Assembly (NCBI GenBank): GCA_021647145.1
Contig: JAKIVF010000174.1
Coordinates: forward strand, 1-5,130
Reading direction: 5' to 3'
DNA: 5,130 bases
From: Methylococcaceae bacterium
GTDB taxonomy: Bacteria; Pseudomonadota; Gammaproteobacteria; Methylococcales; Methylomonadaceae
Position numbers and translations under genes: made by a program. The notes under the pieces are model-generated. The model saw nothing but the letters and a program-made list of their open reading frames with translations, was not told where the DNA came from and did not search any database. Below are positions 1 through 4,836 of the stretch, in pieces. The first letter of the stretch is position 1, and each line of letters begins with the position of its first letter.

Positions 1-48
1 TTTGCTTATCTTCATCGCTCTTAAAAATAATAAGTTTAATCTAAATCT
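1..48. other. Short upstream leader of thiD
   Basis: These 48 AT-rich bases precede thiD. An in-frame TAA at 37-39 means thiD cannot begin further upstream. There is no clear Shine-Dalgarno sequence before the ATG at 49, and only a loose -10-like AT run (around 21-33). A TPP riboswitch, often found ahead of thiamine genes, cannot be seen here, but the leader is cut off by the window edge, so its absence is not shown. Confidence 0.4.
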
Positions 49-837
49 ATGCGCGCAAACCGTCCAGTAGTTTTATCTTTTTCTGGCCATGACCCCAGTG
101 GTGGTGCCGGTATACAAGCTGATATTGAAACATTGATTAGCCATCAATGTCATTCTTGCAGTGTAATTACGACTTTAACTGAGCAAGATAGTCATAATGT
201 AAAAAAGCTTATCCCTCAAAAAGCCCAAGATATTAAAGACCAAGCCAATAGAGTTCTAGCTGACTTCCCCGTTAAGGCGATTAAAATAGGCTTGCTTGGT
301 CATCATGAAATAGCTATTGCCATTGAATCAATTTTATTAGAAAACCCTCATACCCCTGTTATTTTAGACCCTGTTTTGGCTGCGGGGGGCGGTACTTCGC
401 TGGCTACTGAACAATTAATTTCAAGTATTATTGAAAAACTTCTGCCTTACACCACTATTTTAACGCCCAACAGTGAAGAAGCTAGACAATTAGCACAACA
501 TAATGATTTAACTGAGTGCGGAAAAATATTGCTCAGAAAGGGTTGTAATTTTGTCTTAATCACGGGTGCTCACGAACAATCTACAACCGTTGATAATCAA
601 TTGTTTCAAGCCAATGATAAAACAGAAACCTTTAAATGGGACAGACTGGAAGGTAGTTATCATGGTTCAGGCTGTACACTTGCAAGTTCTATTGCTGGGT
701 TAATTGCTCAAGGCCTTGATCCTTTTACTGCCATTTCAGAAGCCCAGGATTATACCTGGAATACATTAGAAGCAGCATATCATGCAGGTCAAGGTCAATA
801 TAACCCTGATCGTTTATTCTGGATGGAACATAATTAA
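49..837 (+). CDS. thiD: Hydroxymethylpyrimidine/phosphomethylpyrimidine kinase ThiD
   Basis: ThiD is a cytosolic ribokinase-fold enzyme that phosphorylates hydroxymethylpyrimidine twice, giving HMP-pyrophosphate, the pyrimidine half of thiamine. The protein has 262 residues, the usual length for the family. The N-terminal substrate-binding motif SGHDPSGGAGIQAD lies at residues 12-25, a DPVL..GGG segment at 107-115, the TPNSEEA nucleotide-side segment at about 139-145, and the HGSGCT anion-hole/catalytic motif at 205-210, with Cys209. The C-terminal GQGQYNP, the SGHD start and the TGAH at 172-175 resemble the Pseudomonas-type ThiD more than the E. coli form (recalled comparison). Its stop codon overlaps the thiE start by one base, so the two are probably translationally coupled. 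The ATG at 49 is the first start after an in-frame stop at 37-39. No lesions are seen. Confidence 0.96.
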   Translation: MRANRPVVLSFSGHDPSGGAGIQADIETLISHQCHSCSVITTLTEQDSHNVKKLIPQKAQDIKDQANRVLADFPVKAIKIGLLGHHEIAIAIESILLENPHTPVILDPVLAAGGGTSLATEQLISSIIEKLLPYTTILTPNSEEARQLAQHNDLTECGKILLRKGCNFVLITGAHEQSTTVDNQLFQANDKTETFKWDRLEGSYHGSGCTLASSIAGLIAQGLDPFTAISEAQDYTWNTLEAAYHAGQGQYNPDRLFWMEHN

Positions 838-1454
838 TGGAGTTTCCAACAAGCGGATTGTATGCGATTACCCAGACAGAGAACAAAAGTTGTGACACCG
901 TTCTTCAAGAAGTCTCTCTTGCTTTAAAAAGCGGGGTATCTGTTGTTCAGTACCGAGATAAAAACCCGACTGATTCAGTTTATTTAGCTAAAGAACTTTT
1001 ATTGCGTTGTAAACAATATAAAGTACCCTTGCTTATTAATGATAGCGCAGACCTTGCTGAGCAGATTGGAGCAGATGGAGTACATCTAGGCAAAGATGAT
1101 GGAAATATTGTCGGTATTAGGAAACAACTGGGATATAAAGCAATTATCGGAATATCGTGTTATAACAATTTACCCAATGCAATAAAAGCACAAGATGATG
1201 GTGCAGATTATGTGGCTTTTGGGCGTTTTTTCCCCTCTTCTTCTAAACCTTTAGCCTCCCCTGCCCAGATCGAAACACTACGCGAAGCTAAAAATAAAAT
1301 TCAAATTCCAATTGTTGCTATTGGAGGGATATTGCCTAGTAACGGTGGTAGCTTATTAAAAGCAGGTGCTGATATTTTAGCGGTTATTGACGGCATATTT
1401 AGCCATAACCCAGAACAATCTACAAAAGCTTATCTAAATTTATTTTCAAAATAA
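837..1454 (+). CDS. thiE: Thiamine phosphate synthase ThiE
   Basis: ThiE joins HMP-pyrophosphate (the product of ThiD) to carboxyethyl/hydroxyethyl-thiazole phosphate to make thiamine monophosphate, releasing pyrophosphate. It is a cytosolic TIM-barrel enzyme. The 205-residue length is normal. The expected motifs appear in order: GLYAIT (7-12); VVQYRDK (36-42), the pyrophosphate-contacting strand; LLINDSADLA (65-74), with Asn68 and Asp69; GVHLGKDD (81-88), with the Mg-binding Asp; GISCYN (105-110); the phosphate loop FGRFFPSSSK (128-137), where the family often has FGPVFPT.TK; and AIGGI (161-165). The ATG overlaps the thiD stop (TAATG), and soxY follows after 13 bases. The reading frame is intact with all active-site segments present. 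Confidence 0.96.
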   Translation: MEFPTSGLYAITQTENKSCDTVLQEVSLALKSGVSVVQYRDKNPTDSVYLAKELLLRCKQYKVPLLINDSADLAEQIGADGVHLGKDDGNIVGIRKQLGYKAIIGISCYNNLPNAIKAQDDGADYVAFGRFFPSSSKPLASPAQIETLREAKNKIQIPIVAIGGILPSNGGSLLKAGADILAVIDGIFSHNPEQSTKAYLNLFSK

Positions 1455-1467
1455 ACCATTAATCCGA

Positions 1468-1938
1468 ATGTCTAAAAGTCGACGAAAATTTATAAAACAG
1501 TTTTTTTCAATAACAGCTTATAGTTTATCTTTAACTACAGGTTTGCTCCGCTCATCTATCGCCATGGCTGAATGGAAAAAAGAAAAATTTCAAGCAAGCA
1601 GTTATAAAGAAATAATCAATAAACTCTATAAAAATTCTATATTTACAGAGAGTAGAAAAATCCACTTTAGCCGATTGCCTAAGGTAGCAGAAAATGGTGC
1701 TTTAGTTCCAATAACAGTCACTAGCACACTTAAAAATGTTGCAAAAATTTCTATCTTGGTAGAAAAAAACCCACGTCCCTTGATTGCAGAATTTTATCTA
1801 TCACCCAGTATGGCACCCCATGTCTCTGCTCGTTTTAAAATGGCTAAACATAGTCGTGTTATTGTTCTTGTTGAAGCAGAAGGTAAATTTTATAAAAAAT
1901 CTCAATATGTTAAAGTCACTAAAGGTGGATGTGGATAA
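1468..1938 (+). CDS. soxY: SoxY, sulfur-carrier subunit of the Sox thiosulfate oxidation system
   Basis: SoxY carries sulfur intermediates on a cysteine at the end of a flexible C-terminal arm, and works in the periplasm with SoxZ during thiosulfate or sulfide oxidation. Residues 4-10 (SRRKFIK) are a textbook twin-arginine motif. A hydrophobic stretch (about 11-31) and a likely cleavage site AMA/EW (after residue 34) follow, so export by Tat is expected. The mature domain (about 38-147) is a small beta-rich fold. The C-terminus ends TKGGCG with Cys155, whereas the family usually ends GGCGG, so one glycine is missing. The 156-residue length fits the family. The gene starts 13 bases after thiE with a weak ribosome-binding site, and its TAA shares a base with the soxZ ATG. 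No other sox genes lie in the window. Confidence 0.94.
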   Translation: MSKSRRKFIKQFFSITAYSLSLTTGLLRSSIAMAEWKKEKFQASSYKEIINKLYKNSIFTESRKIHFSRLPKVAENGALVPITVTSTLKNVAKISILVEKNPRPLIAEFYLSPSMAPHVSARFKMAKHSRVIVLVEAEGKFYKKSQYVKVTKGGCG

Positions 1939-2246
1939 TGTCCAGTATTAAAATAAGAACAAAACGTTTAAATAACACCACACAAATCAGAACACTGATT
2001 ACTCATCCTATGGATAATGGTCGTCATAAAGATAAACATGGAAAACTCATCCCTGCACACCATATTCAACAACTTTGGGTGAAACATAATGATGAACTTA
2101 TCACTACCTGTGAAATGGGGGGTAGTATTTCAAAGAATCCTTATTTTGATTTTTTACTTAATGGTGGTGCAGAGGGGGATAATGTCAATATTTCCTGGGT
2201 AGACAATCTTGGTCACAAGGATTCTAAAACGCACATTATAAAATAA
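1938..2246 (+). CDS. soxZ: SoxZ, partner subunit of the SoxYZ sulfur carrier
   Basis: SoxZ binds SoxY to form the heterodimeric carrier on which sulfur compounds are processed by the other Sox enzymes. It has no signal peptide of its own and is thought to be exported together with Tat-targeted SoxY (known of the family). The product from this start is 102 residues, the usual length. Recognisable segments are IKIRTKR (4-10), THPMDNGRHKD (22-32), the IPAHHI strand (38-43), GGSISKNPYFDF (61-72) and ISWVDNLG (85-92). An ATG three codons upstream (1929) is possible, but the 1938 start gives the conserved MSSIKIR beginning and the TAATG overlap with the soxY stop, which suggests coupled 1:1 translation. 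The frame is intact. Confidence 0.95.
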   Translation: MSSIKIRTKRLNNTTQIRTLITHPMDNGRHKDKHGKLIPAHHIQQLWVKHNDELITTCEMGGSISKNPYFDFLLNGGAEGDNVNISWVDNLGHKDSKTHIIK

Positions 2247-2347
2247 GGTAGTGCTAGTGCATTAATCAAGATGTTTTTAAAATTATGAGTTAAGGAACGT
2301 ACACAGTTGTGGCAGGAGTGGCATAGTATTACCTGTATTAAAAATAA

Positions 2348-2375
2348 TTGACTCTACTCTTAAATTGAGTATTAC
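2348..2375 (+). promoter_or_regulatory. Weak sigma70-like promoter candidate
   Basis: TTGACT at 2348-2353 matches the -35 consensus in five of six positions. It is followed after 16 bases by TATTAC (2370-2375), which matches the -10 consensus in four of six. It is about 225 bases upstream of the secreted-protein start, so it would imply a long leader. In DNA this AT-rich such matches arise by chance often. Confidence 0.2.
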
Positions 2376-2585
2376 AAAAATACATCAACCTTATGCGCCT
2401 AGTAACACAATAAAGCTCTCATGAAATTAAACCACTTAATTTTTTTATTAAATACTATCTTTCAATAGCCTAATACCTCCCTAATTCTCTTTTTGAATTT
2501 TTTTTGTGACCTAACCCTCAAAAACCAACATTTTTTCTAAACTCAAAATAAATAATTATTTAATAATGGATATTATAACTTCATT

Positions 2586-2590
2586 AAGGA
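2586..2590 (+). promoter_or_regulatory. Ribosome-binding site of the secreted-protein gene
   Basis: AAGGA lies nine bases before the ATG at 2600. It is the clearest Shine-Dalgarno sequence in the window and supports that start, which also places a proper signal peptide at the N-terminus. Confidence 0.7.
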
Positions 2591-2599
2591 AACCAATCC

Positions 2600-3316
2600 A
2601 TGCTTAACCTTAGCAACTTATTATCCTTCTTTTTACTACTCATTCTACCTTTTTCTAATGCACTAGCGATAACTATAGTTCCCTCTAATTGTCAAGTGAC
2701 TAAAACAATACAGGCAAACCAATGGACTCAAATTGGAATACCCTGTGAAGCACCCGCAGGGCAAAACACGGTAGCCGCTATATTTAGTGATGATATATCC
2801 GGCATTTATGACACCGACTGGGTTCTGTTTTCTTTTAACCCAACAACCAATACCTATGAAAAACCAGCCCTTACAGATACTGTCGAAGTAGGAAAAGGCT
2901 ATTGGATTCTTAGTGAAAATGAATCAGCCACACTGGACATGCCTTTAGATAGCCAACCAGTAGAAATACCGATTTCAGCACAATGTTTTTATGAAGCAGG
3001 CTGTTTTGAAACAACTTTAGTTGCTAATCCAGGTACTTTACAATATCAAATGATTTCCTCTCCCTTTAAAGACTTTTTTTCAGGAGAACAATTACGCCTC
3101 GATATTGGTTCAGAAGCAGCTCTAACACTAGAGGAGTCAGAAACTGAAAACATCCTTGCAAATCAGTTATGGAGCTACAATGGGACTGCTTATAACGAGA
3201 TACAAAATCAAGTGATTGAACCTTGGACTGGTTTTTGGGTAGCAACTTTACCAGCAGCTACAAATAGCCCAGCACCTATATTATTATTCCCTAACCAAGA
3301 AGTCCCAGAATTTTAA
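2600..3316 (+). CDS. Secreted protein of unknown function with two W/G-Y-W modules
   Basis: I do not recognise a named family. Residues 1-23 form a classical Sec signal peptide: a hydrophobic core rich in Leu and Phe, then SNALA before ITIV, with cleavage probably after Ala23. The 215-residue mature part is acidic and rich in Asn, Thr and Pro, with four cysteines (31, 49, 129, 135). Two halves look related. One has QWTQIGIPCEAP (41-52), then WVLFSFNPTTNTY (74-86), then VGKGYWIL (97-104). The other has QYQMISSPF (148-156), then LWSYNGTAYNE (190-200), then PWTGFWVATLP (208-218). Such a strand / W...Y / G.G(Y/F)W pattern occurs in extracellular beta-sandwich modules of many secreted proteins (recalled, not searched). 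A good ribosome-binding site precedes the gene. Its stop lies only a few bases before an IS1595 remnant, so the natural C-terminus may have been lost. Confidence 0.78.
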   Translation: MLNLSNLLSFFLLLILPFSNALAITIVPSNCQVTKTIQANQWTQIGIPCEAPAGQNTVAAIFSDDISGIYDTDWVLFSFNPTTNTYEKPALTDTVEVGKGYWILSENESATLDMPLDSQPVEIPISAQCFYEAGCFETTLVANPGTLQYQMISSPFKDFFSGEQLRLDIGSEAALTLEESETENILANQLWSYNGTAYNEIQNQVIEPWTGFWVATLPAATNSPAPILLFPNQEVPEF

Positions 3317-3323
3317 CTTTTAG

Positions 3324-4102
3324 AAACGACAATTTTTCTGGCACAAGAGGCATCATCAAACGTCATTGATTAGTGGAACCATTTTAGAGCAGGCGAAGCT
3401 TCCCTAACTAAGTGGTTTTTAGCGCCATTTACTTACATAACACAATCTAAAACAGGCATATCAGCTTTGGCATTTAAACGTGAAATAGTTGTTTCTTACA
3501 ATACAGCATGGGTCATCATAAGACCCATGCAAGTCATGAAGGAACGGAGATGACAGCAAGCGACTAAGTGGAACAACCCAGTTAGATAATGTCTATTGGG
3601 GTGGCGAGCACCACGGCGGAAAAAGAGGCCGGGGTTCAGCTAATAAGGTACCGTTTGTTGCGGCCATTTCACTCAATGAGGAAAGCCCACCCTATTGCCA
3701 TGAACATGAATGTCATAGAAGGTATTCGGCTTACAGAAATTTCACGCTGGGCAAAACAGCATCTGCACCTGATAGCCTGGTCACTTCGGATGGATTGCCT
3801 TGTTTTTCAGCAGTAGCTAATACTGACTACCATCATATCGGCATTGTAACGGGCGGTGGACATCATAATGTTACTAAAAAGAATTCACCTGGGTAATCAT
3901 GATAGGCAATGTTAAAAATGCAATAACTGGCACTTACCAAGCAATTAATCCAAAGCATTTGCCGCGTTACCATGCTGAGTTTTGCTATCAATCATAACAG
4001 ACGGTTTCAGCTAGAGGATATGGTGTCTCGTTTAGCCTACGTTGCCGTTAGAACGGCATCTATGCCAGCAGACTTTTGAAATTGGCGCAAGCTTATGGGT
4101 AA
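3324..4102 (+). pseudogene. IS1595-family transposase, N-terminally truncated and multiply frameshifted
   Basis: A nearly complete IS1595-type transposase can be followed by switching frames about seven times. Recognisable pieces, in order, are HHQTSLISGTI (3351-3383), WFL..FTYITQSKTGISAL (3413-3472), VSYNTAW and MQVMKER (3494-3547), LDNVYWGGE..GGKRGRG (3582-3632), HPIAMNMNVIEG and ISRWAKQHLH (3688-3768), SLVTSDGLPCFSAVA (3774-3818), IVTGGGH (3843-3863), EFTWV..IGNVKNAITGTY (3881-3937), HLPRYHAEFCY (3956-3988), RRFQLEDMVSRLAYVAVRT (3999-4055) and RLLKLAQAYG with TAA at 4100. Frame changes fall near 3405, 3547, 3684, 3768, 3878, 3994 and 4069; stops interrupt at 3405, 3551, 3894, 3995 and 4077. 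The catalytic Asp (3585), Asp (3789) and Asn (3908) codons of the DDN-type site survive. The N-terminal 40-50 residues are missing, and a zinc-knuckle CxxC reads WxxR. The family is known for an N-terminal zinc ribbon and a DDE-like nuclease. No functional product is possible. Confidence 0.9.
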
Positions 4103-4171
4103 TCAGGTAAAAGATTTTATTCTACTATTGATAAAACCCCTCATCAAAAAACTAAAGAAATGAAACTCGTA
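4103..4171. other. Spacer between the IS1595 and IS30 remnants
   Basis: This AT-rich stretch probably contains the right end of the IS1595 element, but with the left end lost I cannot identify its inverted repeat. An ATG at 4160 begins an open frame that runs into the IS30 relic. Since it starts outside the element's inverted repeat, that frame is a chance extension and not a gene. Confidence 0.5.
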
Positions 4172-4190
4172 TTCATAAAGCAAGTGCATC
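4172..4190 (+). repeat. Left terminal inverted repeat of the IS30 relic
   Basis: TTCATAAAGCAAGTGCATC matches the reverse complement of 4818-4836 at 16 of 19 positions, including a perfect 12-base core AGCAAGTGCATC (4179-4190). It sits 38 bases before the likely transposase start. Matching stops abruptly on the inner side, as expected for a true terminal repeat. Confidence 0.75.
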
Positions 4191-4228
4191 GTTTAAGATT
4201 CTATAATAGAGATAGAGGAGACCATGCT

Positions 4229-4835
4229 TTGAAAAGAAATTATAAACAAATAGAACGAGACCAAATAGCAATCCATCGATCAAAAGGCTTGTCATTTTCG
4301 GCTATAGGTGAAATGTTAGGGCGAATTGGAAGTACTTATCCAGAGAGTATAAAAGAAACCTTTGGTCAATAATCGTGTGTTCAAAAAGCACTGGCTCACT
4401 AAATGTGATGGTAGAACGACAGACATAATATGTCAGTATAAGGCGTATAGAGAGACGAGGTCCAAAAACGACAAATCAAGAGATGGAAGATTCATTAAAG
4501 CGTTTTAAAGCAGAAGATAGGCAAAGTATCACATTGGATAATGGTATTGAATTTAAGTACCACGAAAAGCTAAAAAAAGCCTTGGGAATACACACCTATT
4601 TTTGTCAGCCATATCATAGTTGGGAAAAAGGGTTAGTTGAGCAAATCAATGGACTAGTCAGACGCTTTTTACCTAAAAAAAAACAGACCTACCTATAATC
4701 ACAAAAAAAGAAATAGGCGTGATAGAGTTTTTATTGAATTCACGTCCAAGAAAGTTGTTAGAATGGGAATCACCAGCCGAGGTTTTTTCTCGAAAATCCG
4801 GCATAAATTTAGTTGGTGATGCACTTGCTACCTGA
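4229..4835 (+). pseudogene. IS30-family transposase, internal deletion, stop and frameshifts
   Basis: IS30 transposases have an N-terminal helix-turn-helix and a DD(33)E catalytic domain. Here the N-terminal part begins at a probable TTG (4229), with GGAG at 4217-4220, and reads KRNYKQIERDQ and GLSFSAIGEMLGR. It shifts frame near 4337 and continues REYKRN (4342-4359). Within a few codons it jumps to SIIVCSKSTGSLNVMVERQT (4366-4425), so roughly 120-150 codons are gone, including the first catalytic Asp (usually within a W-E-x-D motif). A TAA at 4426-4428 interrupts the frame. The frame then resumes with YVSIRRIE, LDNGIEF (Asp codon 4537) and SWEKGLVEQINGL (Glu codon 4639). These two are separated by exactly 33 residues, the IS30 spacing. 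At a run of nine A (4675-4683) the frame changes by -1 and continues TKKEIGVIEFLLNSRPRKLL to GDALAT and TGA (4833-4835). Confidence 0.9.
4675..4683 (+). other. A9 run where the IS30 transposase frame slips by -1
   Basis: Nine consecutive A residues lie between the RRFLP codons (frame of 4672) and the TDLPIITKK codons (frame of 4683). A -1 slip on this run is exactly what joins the two halves. It may be a plain deletion of one A, or a site where transcriptional or ribosomal slippage once served the element. Confidence 0.6.
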
Positions 4836-4836
4836 A
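4818..4836 (-). repeat. Right terminal inverted repeat of the IS30 relic
   Basis: Read on the minus strand this is TTCAGGTAGCAAGTGCATC, matching the left end at 16 of 19 positions with a perfect 12-base core. It overlaps the last transposase codons (DALAT) and the TGA at 4833-4835. Confidence 0.75.

Larger units (their letters stand above)
2247..2599. other. AT-rich intergenic region between soxZ and the secreted-protein gene
   Basis: I find no coding sequence in this 353-base gap on either strand. Minor repeats are visible: TAGTGC twice in tandem (2249-2260), AGTATTAC at 2325-2332 and again at 2368-2375, a 5-bp inverted repeat TACTC/GAGTA (2355-2359 and 2367-2371), and the AT-only palindrome AATAATTATT (2551-2560). 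No GC-rich stem followed by a T run is seen after soxZ, so the end of the thiDE-soxYZ transcript is not marked by an obvious intrinsic terminator. T-rich tracts at 2440-2446 and 2502-2513 are not preceded by convincing stems. Confidence 0.6.
4172..4836 (+). mobile_element. Internally deleted IS30-family insertion sequence
   Basis: The element is bounded by 19-bp imperfect inverted repeats (4172-4190 and 4818-4836) and contains the two ends of an IS30-family transposase gene. At 665 bp it is well below the roughly 1.0-1.1 kb typical of the family, because the middle of the gene has been deleted. The right repeat overlaps the last codons and the TGA of the transposase gene, as I recall for several IS30-type elements. 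CGT stands at 4168-4170 and again at 4837-4839. This could be a 3-bp target duplication if the left boundary is 4171, though three bases can match by chance. The element sits just downstream of the IS1595 remnant and is inert by itself. Confidence 0.82.

Noticed and set aside
1929..1937. Earlier ATG for soxZ
   Set aside because: It would add three residues (MWI) not typical of SoxZ. The ATG at 1938 gives the family-like start and the TAATG overlap.
3589..3816. Open frame starting ATG at 3589 (75 codons)
   Set aside because: Only its second half carries transposase residues; its beginning is the wrong frame of the IS1595 relic. It is a chance frame produced by the frameshifts at about 3684 and 3768.
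4103..4160. Right inverted repeat of the IS1595 element
   Set aside because: With the left end missing there is nothing in the window to pair it with, and no inverted match was found near 3280-3340.
4160..4372. Open frame starting ATG at 4160 as an independent HTH protein
   Set aside because: It starts outside the left inverted repeat of the IS30 relic and ends because of a frameshift. The useful part is the N-terminus of the broken transposase.
4483..4698. 71-codon frame as a separate small integrase-like gene
   Set aside because: The homologous frame continues upstream through 4429 and, after a -1 slip, downstream to 4835, so this is the middle of the same transposase pseudogene.
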